Source: JAMCRM01 sp041685075
GTDB taxonomy: Bacteria > Acidobacteriota > Terriglobia > Bryobacterales > Bryobacteraceae
Assembly (NCBI GenBank): GCA_041685075.1
Contig: JAWLGN010000093.1
Location: 1-17,908 of the forward strand
Length of the DNA stretch: 17,908 bases
Direction of reading: 5' to 3'
This document shows, in pieces, positions 8,269-17,908 of the stretch; the first letter of the stretch is position 1; every line of letters starts with the position of its first letter. The notes below the pieces were generated by a model. That model was not told where the DNA came from, did not search any database, and saw nothing but the letters and a program-made list of their open reading frames with translations. The translations under genes were made by a program, and so were the position numbers.

Positions 8269-10008
8269 ATGGCGACGAAGCCATCGGGGGGACGCGCCTT
8301 TCCTACTGCGCGCGAACCCGCCGGAATCACGGACTCCATGCTGCCCCTCCAGCGGGCCTACCGCTGGGAGAAGGAACGGAGCGGGGCGGTATTCCTCACA
8401 CAACCGGTACGCGGCCGCACGCGCGATTGGACATGGGCCCAGACCATGGACGAGGTGCGGCGGATGGCGGCGTACCTGGCCGCGCAGAACTGGCCCCCGG
8501 GGTCGCGCATCGTCATTCTGTCCAAGAACTGCGCCTGGTGGATCATGGCCGAGCTGGCGTCCTGGATGGCGGGCCACGTGACCGTCCCCATCTACGCCTC
8601 GCTCGGCGCACAGTCGATTCGCACCCTGATCGAGCACTGCGAGCCGGTCTGCTGCTTCATCGGTGCGGTGGAAGACAGGCGGGTGGCCACCGAGGCCTTC
8701 CCGCCCGGCATCCCGCGGATCGCCTTCCCAACCGGCAACGATCCCTCCGCCGCAACGTGGGCGTCCATCATTGCGGCGAACGCGCCGTACGCGGCCAGCC
8801 CGGTCCGGGCCATGGATGAGGTGGCCACCATCATCTATACCTCCGGAACTACCGGTACACCCAAGGGCGTGCTGCACCGCTTCGCCAGTTTCGGCTACTT
8901 CGTGCGCGCCCAGACACGCGTAGTCGGGGAACCCACCAACGACCGGTTCCTCTCGTACCTTCCGCTGGCGCACATCGCGGAGCGGGCGCTGGTGGAGGCC
9001 CTCGCCATCTACTCCGGGCAGCGCATCTTTTTCGTCGAGAGTGCCGAGACGTTTCTCGAGGACCTGCGGCGCGCGCGCCCTACCATCTTTTTCTCGGTTC
9101 CCAGGCTGTACATCAAGTTCCAGCAGCGCATCCTGGAGAAGGTGCCGCAACGCAAGCTCGACCGGCTGCTGCGGATTCCCGTGGTGCGCCGTCTCGTGCA
9201 ACGGCGCATTCTCCGGCAACTCGGGCTGGACTGCAACTACATCGCAACCTCCGGCGGCGCGCCCTTGCCGATGGCCACGCTGCTCTGGTTCCGCAAGCTC
9301 GGCCTCCACCTGGTGGAAGGCTACGGCATGACCGAAACCGGCATCACCCACACGCCGCGCAACGGCCTGAGCCGGCCCGGATACGTGGGCGACGCCATCG
9401 AGTGCGCCGAAGTGAAAATTTCGGAAAGCGGCGAAGTGCTCATCAAGAGCCCCATGAACATGTTGGGGTATTACAAGGACCCGGAGGCCACCAGGGCCGC
9501 ATTCACCGAGGACGGCTTTTTCCGTACGGGCGACTTGGGCGAACTGGATCCGGAGGGCTGGCTCAAAATCACCGGCCGCATGAAGGAGCAGTTCAAAACC
9601 AGCAAGGGGAAGTACATCTCCCCGGGGCGGATCGAAAAGCTGATCCTGATGCATCCCGGGGTGGAGGCCTGCTGCGTGGTGGGCGCGGGGATGCCGAACG
9701 CCCTGGCCATCCTGCAGATCTCGCAACAGGTGCGGGCCGGTCTCTCCGAGCCTGGCGCGCGCGAAAGCCTGGAACGCTCGCTCCTCGCCCTGCGCGAGGA
9801 GGTGAATCGCGAGTTGGACGCCCACGAACGTCTGGGCGCCATGGTCGTCGTGGACGAACCCTGGACCATCGAGAACGGGATGTTGACTCCCACGATGAAA
9901 CTGAAGCGGTCGTTGCTCGAAGCCCGGTATTCGGCCAGTTTCGACGCCTGGCTCGAGCAGCGGCAATTCATCGTGTGGCACACACGAGGCAGTTCCGCGG
10001 AGGTCTGA
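8269..10008 (+). CDS. long-chain fatty acid-CoA ligase (AMP-forming)
   Basis: Activates free fatty acids to acyl-CoA with ATP and CoA through an acyl-adenylate. It is a 579-aa member of the ANL superfamily. The phosphate-binding loop IIYTSGTTGTPKGV is at 188-201. GYGMTET is at 351-357 and TGDLGELDPEGWLKITGRMKEQFKTSKGKYI at about 421-450. The C-terminal lysine expected for adenylation lies in LTPTMKLKR near 544-546. The start at 8269 has GGAGG 8 nt upstream. Clustering with ETF, lipase and the beta-oxidation genes supports a fatty acid substrate. It plays the role of Bacillus LcfA or E. coli FadD, but I leave the symbol blank because chain length is not readable from sequence. Its stop precedes the lipase ATG by 2 nt. 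Confidence 0.92.
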   Translation: MATKPSGGRAFPTAREPAGITDSMLPLQRAYRWEKERSGAVFLTQPVRGRTRDWTWAQTMDEVRRMAAYLAAQNWPPGSRIVILSKNCAWWIMAELASWMAGHVTVPIYASLGAQSIRTLIEHCEPVCCFIGAVEDRRVATEAFPPGIPRIAFPTGNDPSAATWASIIAANAPYAASPVRAMDEVATIIYTSGTTGTPKGVLHRFASFGYFVRAQTRVVGEPTNDRFLSYLPLAHIAERALVEALAIYSGQRIFFVESAETFLEDLRRARPTIFFSVPRLYIKFQQRILEKVPQRKLDRLLRIPVVRRLVQRRILRQLGLDCNYIATSGGAPLPMATLLWFRKLGLHLVEGYGMTETGITHTPRNGLSRPGYVGDAIECAEVKISESGEVLIKSPMNMLGYYKDPEATRAAFTEDGFFRTGDLGELDPEGWLKITGRMKEQFKTSKGKYISPGRIEKLILMHPGVEACCVVGAGMPNALAILQISQQVRAGLSEPGARESLERSLLALREEVNRELDAHERLGAMVVVDEPWTIENGMLTPTMKLKRSLLEARYSASFDAWLEQRQFIVWHTRGSSAEV

Positions 10009-10010
10009 CG

Positions 10011-11342
10011 ATGCCGACTTCTTCGGCCGACAGCCGGCTGCACGTCGTTCTGGTCCCGGGCTTTGCCGGTTTCGACGCGCTCGGGCAGTTGGAGTATTAC
10101 GCCGGGGTGACCCCACTATTCCGGAAGTGGCGGGGGGGCCACCCGGAAGCCCGTGTGGCGCTGCACTACTTCGACAACTTCCCGACTGCCGCGGTGGCAA
10201 CGCGGGCGTACCGCTTGGAGCGGTACCTGGCCAAGCGGCTGGCGCGCGGCGAGTTTGCTCCGGACGACCGCCTGGCGCTGGTGGGCCATTCCACCGGCGG
10301 GCTGGACATCCGCCGCCTGCTGTGGAACCTCGCCGCCGATCGCGAACCGATCGCCGTGGATGGCGGCGAAACCGTGCAGGCCGGCGACATTCTGGGCCTG
10401 ATCCGGCGCGTCGTGTTTCTCTCGGTGCCGCAGTGGGGTACGAATATCGCGCATTGGGTGCGCGAAAACCTGCTTGCCCGGGCGGCAGTGGTGGCGCAGT
10501 TGCGCACCTCTGTGGCGGCGTCCCAGGTGCCCGTTCTCGGCACCCTGCAGGGTTGGGTTGGACGCCTCGCCGCGGAAGGCGCCGACTCGGACCTGCTGCG
10601 CGCCTTCCAGGACGCGCTCGGCGAAGCCGACGCCAGGCCGGGCGCATCCCGCGCCGAGACAGCCGCGGCGCACGAGGCCGCCGCCGAACTGGAGTTGTGG
10701 CTGCGGCACATGGCCAACGACTTCAGCGCCATCGACGACCTCACGCCCGCGAGTACCCCGCCGTCCGGCTCTAGTGGCAGCCCGGCGCACTTTTCCGCGC
10801 TCGAGCGGGCGGAAGAGACCGCCCGTTGGCGCGGCATTTCTACGAAATCGTATGCCACCATCAGCCCGCGACCGTTCCGCTTTGAGAGCGGCAAGCCCGC
10901 GCCCGCCTGGGATCTGCTGAAGCCGTGGACGTGGCCCGCCCTCACCCCCGCGGCGGACGGGAGCGCCGGCACCGACCTGGCATATCGCTACTGCTACCGC
11001 GCGTGTGCCGGCGGGCCGTTCCCGTCGAAGGATTTCACCCGCTGGCCGCGCCTGGCGCCGCTGGGGAAGCCGGAGCCTCGCACGATCGAGCCATGGGACA
11101 ACGACGGCATCGTCAACACCGCTTCCATGCTTTGGCCCAACGGCGACGCGACGGTGCTGGTCGAGTGCGACCACATGGATATCGTCGGCCACTACGACGG
11201 CGAGCGGCGGCGGAAGCGACCGCGGGCCTACGACCTGCTCCGTTCGGCGTCGGGCTTCACGGGTGCGGATTTCGAGGCGGTGTGGAATGACGTGTTCGAG
11301 TTCTGCGCCCTCCCGGCTGCCGACGCGGCCGGCATCACGTAG
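10011..11342 (+). CDS. alpha/beta-hydrolase, triacylglycerol-lipase-like
   Basis: A 443-aa hydrolase expected to release fatty acids from acylglycerols or related esters. VVLVPGFAGFD near 12-22 supplies the oxyanion region. The nucleophile is S94 in VGHSTGG. The likely acid is D365 in WDNDGIVNTASM and the likely base H388 in CDHMDIVGHYD. This spacing and wording resemble bacterial lipase families I.5/I.6, which is an inference from motifs. I see no clear signal peptide, so a cytoplasmic enzyme acting on stored or imported lipid is likely, unlike secreted family members. The ATG at 10011 has GGAGG 8 nt upstream and lies 2 nt after the acyl-CoA synthetase stop, giving tight coupling. The last 115 nt are antisense to the GMC oxidoreductase gene. 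Confidence 0.8.
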   Translation: MPTSSADSRLHVVLVPGFAGFDALGQLEYYAGVTPLFRKWRGGHPEARVALHYFDNFPTAAVATRAYRLERYLAKRLARGEFAPDDRLALVGHSTGGLDIRRLLWNLAADREPIAVDGGETVQAGDILGLIRRVVFLSVPQWGTNIAHWVRENLLARAAVVAQLRTSVAASQVPVLGTLQGWVGRLAAEGADSDLLRAFQDALGEADARPGASRAETAAAHEAAAELELWLRHMANDFSAIDDLTPASTPPSGSSGSPAHFSALERAEETARWRGISTKSYATISPRPFRFESGKPAPAWDLLKPWTWPALTPAADGSAGTDLAYRYCYRACAGGPFPSKDFTRWPRLAPLGKPEPRTIEPWDNDGIVNTASMLWPNGDATVLVECDHMDIVGHYDGERRRKRPRAYDLLRSASGFTGADFEAVWNDVFEFCALPAADAAGIT

Positions 11343-12934
11343 CTCATGGCGCGTTCCGCCAGGGCGGTGATCGTCAGGCTGGGATTGACCCCGAGATTGC
11401 CCGCCAGCACAGAGCCGTCGCAGATGTACATGTTCCGATAACCGAAGACGCGGTGGCGGTGATCGACCACTCCCTCCTCCCGCGAGCGCCCGATTACGCA
11501 GCCGCCCAGAATGTGGGCGGTGGTGGGGATATGGAACAGCACTTCGTTGGCCATGCTCATGGCGGTGCCGCCGACGAGCGCCGCAAGCTTCTTGGCGAAC
11601 TCGTTCGCCTGCGGGATAAACGAGGGGATGCGCTTGCCGCGCGTCCTCATGACCCGCTTGAAAGGGAAGTACCAGCGCCGGCTCCTCGAGAGATCGATGT
11701 GGCCTTCGAGCGTCTGCATGCAGAGCAGGATCAGAATCTCGCGCGCCCATCCGAACGGGTGCAGGCAATGGATGGTGTGTAGCGGCCGGCGCAGGAACTC
11801 CCTGGCGAGAGTCTCGAGCCAAAGAAGGCCCCGGCTCCTCCCCGGGCGATCGTCGGTGAGCAGGGTCGAGAGCAGGCCCATGGCGTCCGAACCCGCCGGA
11901 TACCGGACCACCTCGATGTGGGTGTCTTCGTCCAGGTAGATGCCCGAGCCGACCGCCACGCCCTTCGAAAGGTCCTCCCGCGATCTGGGGACGCGCACGC
12001 CGATCAACGACTCGCAGTTCGTCCGCACCCATCTGCCGAGCTGGTCGCTGATGGCGGGCAGCGATCCTTTCTCTTTCAGCCGGAACAGCAGGTCCGTAGT
12101 GCCGAGCGCCGAGGCCGCGAAGACCACCGCGCGGCAGGTGAAGCGCCGCCGCCGGGCAGGGAAGAGGCGGGTGGAGCGCACGGTCTGCACCTCGTATCCT
12201 CCGCTGCCATCGGCCGCGCCGAGGGGCCGCACGTCCACTACTTCCGTTTCCGCGAAAACGCGCGCCCCGCGCTTCTCGGCGAGGTAGAGGTAGTTTAGAT
12301 CGAGGGTGTTCTTGGCGTTGAAGCGGCAGCCCATCATGCAGCCGCCGCAGCCGGTACACGTGGTGCGGGCCGGGCCTTCGCCGCCGAAATACGGGTCCGG
12401 ATAGGTTTTGCCGGGCGCCTCCCCGTACGGCGGCTGAAAGACGGCCACTTGCGTGCGGTAATAGGTGTGGCCGATACCCATCCGGTGGGCCGCGAGTTCG
12501 AGGATGCGGTCGGCCGGACCGAGGATGCGGTTCTCCGAGACGCCCAGCATACGCGTTGCCTCGGCGTAATGGTGCGGCATCTCGGCTTTCCAGTCGGCCA
12601 GCCCCGCCCAGGTCCCCTGCTCCCACACCTTGTCCGGCGGCACCAGCAGGGTGTTGGCGTAGGTAATCGATCCGCCGCCGACCGCGCACCCGTGCAGCAC
12701 CCATACGTGCCGGAACATGCGGATTTTGAAGAAGCCGCGGAGAAACGCCCTGGGGCGCCAGATCCACCGCCGCAGGTTCCAGTTCGATTTCGGGAAGTCT
12801 TCGGGTTTCCAGCGCCGGCCCATCTCCATCACGGCCACCCGGTAGCCTTTTTCGGCCAGGCGCAGCGCGCTGACGCTGCCGCCGAAGCCGGAGCCGATCA
12901 CGATGAAGTCGAAGTCGGTCTGCGTTTCGTTCAT
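11228..12934 (-). CDS. GMC-family FAD oxidoreductase, cholesterol-oxidase-like, with CxxCxxCxxxC motif
   Basis: An FAD-dependent alcohol/sterol oxidoreductase, 568 aa. The FAD-binding IVIGSGFGGSVSALRLAEKG is at 11-30 and GCAVGGGSITYANTL at 82-96. The C-terminal GMC region holds AHILGGC (H474) and GNLGVNPSLTITALAERA (N517), a His/Asn pair expected at the active site. C193, C196, C199 and C203 form a ferredoxin-like CxxCxxCxxxC set followed by NAKNTLDLNYLYLAE. From memory this resembles mycobacterial ChoD-like proteins. Substrate is not readable; sterols or long-chain alcohols are possible. The ATG at 12934 has GGGAG 5 nt upstream and overlaps the TPR gene stop by 4 nt (ATGA). A longer open frame to 13471 lies inside that gene. 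The last 35 or so residues after SYV lie beyond the usual domain and are antisense to the lipase. Confidence 0.85.
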   Translation of the reverse strand: MNETQTDFDFIVIGSGFGGSVSALRLAEKGYRVAVMEMGRRWKPEDFPKSNWNLRRWIWRPRAFLRGFFKIRMFRHVWVLHGCAVGGGSITYANTLLVPPDKVWEQGTWAGLADWKAEMPHHYAEATRMLGVSENRILGPADRILELAAHRMGIGHTYYRTQVAVFQPPYGEAPGKTYPDPYFGGEGPARTTCTGCGGCMMGCRFNAKNTLDLNYLYLAEKRGARVFAETEVVDVRPLGAADGSGGYEVQTVRSTRLFPARRRRFTCRAVVFAASALGTTDLLFRLKEKGSLPAISDQLGRWVRTNCESLIGVRVPRSREDLSKGVAVGSGIYLDEDTHIEVVRYPAGSDAMGLLSTLLTDDRPGRSRGLLWLETLAREFLRRPLHTIHCLHPFGWAREILILLCMQTLEGHIDLSRSRRWYFPFKRVMRTRGKRIPSFIPQANEFAKKLAALVGGTAMSMANEVLFHIPTTAHILGGCVIGRSREEGVVDHRHRVFGYRNMYICDGSVLAGNLGVNPSLTITALAERAMSYVMPAASAAGRAQNSNTSFHTASKSAPVKPDAERSRS

Positions 12935-14584
12935 GCGGCTCCCGGCGAACCGCGCGCCGCCTCCGAATAGTGGCCGAGGAGGCCGGCGCGGGCCAGGGCC
13001 CGCCGTACCTTCTTCGGCGATATGGCCAGCCGGTTCGCCACGCGCGCGATCTTGCGCCCTTCCAGTTCCCAGACCTTCGGAATCAGGATCTCGGCGAACT
13101 GCTCGGAAATCTGTTTGAAGGTCTTGTCGCCCACGGCGCCCTGCGACCAGGCGTGCAGCGTCTGGTCGATGGTATGGGTCTTCACCACCCGCGCGCGGAG
13201 GGCCTGGTAATCGTCCCAGGCGGTGTCGTGAAAGCCCTGGTCCAGGTAGCCCCGGGCCGCGTTCATGGCCTCGATGGCCTCTTCGTGGGCGTGGAAGAAT
13301 TCGTTGCTCAGGGTCAGGCCGTGCCAGGTGTGCACGCGCGCGAGCAGCCTGCGGTTCTGGGTGGCGCGGGCGAAGCCGATGGCATCGCGGATGTAATAGA
13401 GCGCGGATTGCGCGTGGTGGCGCGGGTCCTCCTGGACCCCCTCCTCCAGCTTCGCGTTCTCGACCATGCACTGCAGGATGCGGGCGCGAGCCATCAGGAT
13501 GAGGTCCTGCTTCTCCTCTCCCAGCGCGAAGGCGCGCGCGCCCTCCTGTTCGGCGGCATCCAGCTCGCCGCCGTCCAGGTGCAGCAGGCCGCGATTCAAA
13601 TGCACCGAACCCGCAATGTGATGGTTGGGATGAACCTCGCAGACAACCGCCGCTTCCTCGAGATGTTGGAAGGCCTCGGCGCGCAGCCGCGTGAAGGTCT
13701 CGCGGTAGTTCGGCTGCGGCGGCTCAGCGGCATCGGCCACCCTGCCGGGCTGCTTGCGCCGGGCCACGTCGGCGTCGATTTTGTATCGCAGCTCGAGCGC
13801 CACCAGCCGCTTCACGTACGCCAGGTTCGCCAGCGTCCTGGCCAGGCGCATCTCGCGGCGGTCGAGTTTCCGGTACTCCTCGATGGCGTTGTTGAAATGG
13901 TGGATGGCACGGTCGTGGCGGCCTTCCTGGCGAAAGATGCGCCCGTAGGTGGACTGCATGTTGCCGGATACAACCGGGTCGTCCGCGGAACTGAGAGAAG
14001 CCTCGGCCTCCCGGAGAGCCTTCAGCGCATCCTTGCGCCTGCCCTTCTGAAAGAGCAGCCAGCTTTCGAGCACTCCGACGACCGCGGCCACGCGCTCGAA
14101 GCCGGCTTCGCGGGCGAGTTGCCGGGCCCGCACGGCGTGGCGGAAGGCGTCTTCGTACTCGCCCTTCTTGCGTTGGCAGCGCGCCTTCCAGAAGCCGGCG
14201 ATGCAGACAATCTCGGGGTCGTCGATATCGCACTCCAGCGCGAGCACCGCGTCGAAATGTGCGATGGCCTGGTCAACCTCTTCGCAAGCCATGGCGGCCA
14301 TGCCCTCGGCGCTCCGCACCGCCGCGTACTCCGCCAGCGGAAGCCTGCTGCGCAGTGATCTCGGCATGCGCTCCAGCAGGCGCTGCACCATCGAGACGTT
14401 CAGCGAGGCCACATCCACCCACTGCGCAACGCGCCAAATCAGCGGCGCGGCGTTGGGCGATGCGGGTTCGAAGCTTTCCAGGATTGGGGCGCCGGCTTCG
14501 AGGCGCGCGATGCCGGAGCGTATCTGCCGGTCGAGGATGTCCTGCCGCAACCCGGCAATCAGGCGCGCCGAAGCTTGATCCCAC

Positions 14585-16189
<1,605 letters not shown>

Positions 16190-16227
16190 GCGGCCATCAT
16201 AGGCCCCGCGCCTCGAACTCCGCACCG

Positions 16228-16311
16228 CCGGTAGGACAAATCGGACCAGTGGGCTGAAGCGACCCGCCTGCCTGTGGGACGCTTCGTCCTACTGGCGCGA
16301 ATCGGCCTACC
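16228..16311. repeat. cluster of nested and competing inverted repeats in the aceB-aceA spacer
   Basis: The 163-nt spacer between the divergent aceB and aceA holds several inverted repeats. CCGGTAGGAC (16228-16237) pairs 9/10 with GTCCTACTGG (16286-16295). GAAGCGACCC (16256-16265) pairs 9/10 with GGGACGCTTC (16276-16285), nested inside. GTGGGACGCTTCGTCCTAC (16274-16292) is itself a short hairpin with a 3-nt loop. A longer pair, 16230-16253 with 16288-16311, matches 18 of 24. These structures compete for the same bases. A REP/small-repeat element or a shared operator region are both possible. The aceB and aceA promoters must lie in or near it; I cannot place them. Confidence 0.5.
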
Positions 16312-16352
16312 TCGATAGACCGCTGCCCGGATGGTCGCGTCTACTAGCCTGT

Positions 16353-17648
16353 ATGAAGACACCAACCGCGTTTGAAATTGCCCGCGAGTGGGAGAGCTAT
16401 CCCCGCTGGCGTGGGATCCAGCGGCCCTATACGGCCGAAGATGTAGTCCGGCTGGGCGGTTCCATCCGCGTCGAGCACACCCTGGCCCGCATGGGCTCGG
16501 AACGGCTTTGGACGCTGCTTCACGAGGAGCCTTACATCGCCGCGCTCGGGGCGCTCACCGGCAATCAGGCGCTCCAGCAGGTCATGGCCGGCTTGAAGGC
16601 CATTTACCTCAGCGGCTGGCAGGTGGCCGCCGATGCCAACCTGGCGGGGGAGATGTACCCCGACCAGAGTCTCTATCCGGCCAACAGCGTCCCCAACGTC
16701 GTGCGGGCGGTAAACAACACCCTCCTGCGGGCGGACCAGATCGCGCATAGCGCCGGCAACGGCGGGTTCCACTGGCTGGCTCCCATCGTGGCCGATGCCG
16801 AAGCCGGATTCGGCGGCCCGCTGAACGCCTTCGAGCTGATGAAGGCCATGATCGCTGCCGGCGCGGCGGGCGTTCACTTCGAGGACCAGCTCGCCTCCGC
16901 CAAGAAGTGCGGGCACATGGGCGGCAAGGTGATGGAGCCGGCCGGCATGTTCATCCCCAAGCTGGTCTCCGCGCGGCTTGCCGCCGACGTGCTCGGCGTT
17001 CCCACCATCCTGATCGCCCGCACCGACGCCAACAGCGCCAGGCTCATCACCGCCGCCGCCGACGTCCACGATCGGCCGTTCCTCACCGGTGAAAAAACCA
17101 GCGACGGCTTCCTGCGCTACCGCGGCGGCATCGAAGCGGCCATCTGCCGCGGCCTGCTCTACGCGCCCTACGCCGACTTGCTGTGGTGCGAAACCTCCGA
17201 GCCCAACCTGGAAGAAGCCAGGCTCTTCGCCGAAGCCATTCACGACCGCTTCCCCGGCAAGCTGCTGGCCTACAACTGCTCGCCCTCCTTCAACTGGACG
17301 GCCAAGCTGCCAGCCTCCACTATCGCGAAGTTCCAGCGCGAACTCGGCGCCATGGGCTACAAGTTCCAGTTTGTGACGCTGGCCGGCTTCCATACCCTGA
17401 ACCTGAGCATGTATCAACTGGCGCGCGGTTACCGCGAAACAGGCATGCTGGCTTATGCGGCTTTGCAGGAGACCGAGTTCGCTCTGGCCGCCACCGACGG
17501 CTACTCCGCGGTGCGGCACCAAGGGTTTGTGGGAACCAGCTATTTCGATGAGATCACGAAGGCGATCGCGGGGAGCAACGCTTCCACGGCCGCTTTGCCC
17601 GGGTCCACCGAGCATGAGCAGTTCACGAGTGCCGTAAAAGCCGACTGA
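16353..17648 (+). CDS. aceA: isocitrate lyase
   Basis: Splits isocitrate to glyoxylate and succinate, the first glyoxylate-shunt step. At 431 aa it matches the short bacterial form such as E. coli AceA (434 aa). SAKKCGHMGGKVM near 182-194 contains the catalytic Cys (about C186). VADAEAGFGG near 146-155 and IARTDANSA near 221-229 form metal- and substrate-binding parts. NCSPSFNW near 308-315 and TLAGFHTLN near 342-350 are further conserved segments. The ATG at 16353 gives the usual N-terminus, but no Shine-Dalgarno is visible ahead of it (CTACTAGCCTGT), so initiation may be weak or the mRNA leaderless. It ends only 10 nt from the convergent last gene, with no visible terminator between them. 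Confidence 0.97.
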   Translation: MKTPTAFEIAREWESYPRWRGIQRPYTAEDVVRLGGSIRVEHTLARMGSERLWTLLHEEPYIAALGALTGNQALQQVMAGLKAIYLSGWQVAADANLAGEMYPDQSLYPANSVPNVVRAVNNTLLRADQIAHSAGNGGFHWLAPIVADAEAGFGGPLNAFELMKAMIAAGAAGVHFEDQLASAKKCGHMGGKVMEPAGMFIPKLVSARLAADVLGVPTILIARTDANSARLITAAADVHDRPFLTGEKTSDGFLRYRGGIEAAICRGLLYAPYADLLWCETSEPNLEEARLFAEAIHDRFPGKLLAYNCSPSFNWTAKLPASTIAKFQRELGAMGYKFQFVTLAGFHTLNLSMYQLARGYRETGMLAYAALQETEFALAATDGYSAVRHQGFVGTSYFDEITKAIAGSNASTAALPGSTEHEQFTSAVKAD

Positions 17649-17658
17649 CCGCGGCCAC

Positions 17659-17908
17659 TTACCGGTTGTCGTCGCCGGCGAGGCGCTTTTCCAGTTCCTC
17701 GATCCGGCGACGCAACTCCTGCATCTCCGCGTCCTCGCGGCGAGGCGGAGCGAAGAGCTTGCGCATAATTTCGGCCGGAGCCTGCTGCGCCTTGCGGTAC
17801 GTCTCGAGCGCCGCTCCCAGGTAGTAGTCCAATATGTCGTGCTTGGCCTTGCCGGACAAGGCCACCAGTTCCCGCAGGATCTCCACCGGCAGCCCGCCGT
17901 TCTCGCTG
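17659..17908 (-). CDS. 3' part of a small protein gene, possible PHA-synthesis regulator (PhaR-like)
   Basis: The frame is open to the window edge, so only the C-terminal 82 residues are visible. The start lies outside; a GTG at 17886 is only an internal codon in this reading. The text GGLPVEILRELVALSGK followed by DYYLGAALETYRKA is consistent with the region after the DNA-binding domain of polyhydroxyalkanoate-synthesis regulators, by my recollection only. The tail, about the last 25 residues, is strongly heptad-like (MQELRRRIEELEKRL), indicating a coiled coil. A phasin-like or unrelated coiled-coil protein is also possible. It is convergent with aceA at 10 nt. If PhaR-like, it would link the locus to carbon storage. 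Confidence 0.45.
   Translation of the reverse strand, partial: SENGGLPVEILRELVALSGKAKHDILDYYLGAALETYRKAQQAPAEIMRKLFAPPRREDAEMQELRRRIEELEKRLAGDDNR

Noticed and set aside
7051..10647. A 1198-codon open frame on the minus strand opposite etfB, etfA and the acyl-CoA synthetase
   Set aside because: It is antisense to three strongly supported enzymes, shows no domain, and is rich in Arg, Gly, Pro and His as expected from the complementary frame of GC-rich coding DNA.
10116..12767. An 883-codon minus-strand frame overlapping the lipase and GMC genes
   Set aside because: It runs in another frame through the true GMC gene and antisense to the lipase, and contains only frame-shifted fragments of the GMC protein.
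12970..14358. A 462-codon plus-strand frame opposite the TPR gene
   Set aside because: It has the Val/Gly/Leu-rich composition of an antisense shadow and no domain; the TPR frame carries repeat structure and an HTH.
16344..17615. A 423-codon minus-strand frame opposite aceA
   Set aside because: It is antisense to isocitrate lyase, which has complete catalytic motifs; no supporting motif or start signal is present.

Overview
The window is GC-rich, densely coded bacterial chromosome carrying a lipid-catabolism and glyoxylate-shunt locus. Gene content and the FadN/FadE/EtfBA types fit a soil bacterium such as an Acidobacteriota (Bryobacter/Solibacter-like) lineage. That placement is an inference from general resemblance; there is no rRNA or other phylogenetic marker here. 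I see no tRNA, rRNA, CRISPR array, transposase, prophage or insertion sequence, and no gene-free stretch above 300 bases. The largest gaps are 159 nt (6335-6493) and 163 nt (16190-16352), and both are divergent promoter regions.

Region 1 (85-6334, minus strand) reads tetR > fadN > fadA > fadE: a TetR-family regulator, a 3-hydroxyacyl-CoA dehydrogenase/enoyl-CoA hydratase fusion, a thiolase and a long, VLCAD-like acyl-CoA dehydrogenase. Region 2 (6494-11342, plus strand) reads etfB > etfA > acyl-CoA synthetase > lipase. The two runs diverge from one short control region with an 18-bp near-perfect palindrome, TCTTACC-CTGC-GGTAAGA, that overlaps candidate promoters in both directions. Together they make a nearly complete route: the lipase releases fatty acids, the synthetase activates them, FadE/FadN/FadA perform beta-oxidation, and ETF takes FadE's electrons. 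The ETF-quinone oxidoreductase is not in the window.

Region 3 (11228-16189, minus strand) reads aceB (malate synthase) > TPR protein with a C-terminal Fis-like helix-turn-helix > GMC oxidoreductase of the cholesterol-oxidase-like type. The last two genes overlap by 4 nt. The GMC gene runs 115 nt into the convergent lipase gene. Region 4 (16353-17648, plus strand) is aceA (isocitrate lyase), divergent from aceB across a region rich in inverted repeats. The two glyoxylate-shunt enzymes let acetyl-CoA from beta-oxidation feed net carbon gain. The window ends in the 3' part of a minus-strand gene that may be a polyhydroxyalkanoate-synthesis regulator, a weak call.

Most of the content is well-known metabolism. 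The points that deserve a second look are the palindromic control site joining the two beta-oxidation operons, the ferredoxin-like cysteine motif inside the GMC enzyme, the antisense overlap of the lipase and GMC genes, the TPR-Fis protein in the glyoxylate/sterol-oxidase operon, and the repeat-rich aceB-aceA spacer.
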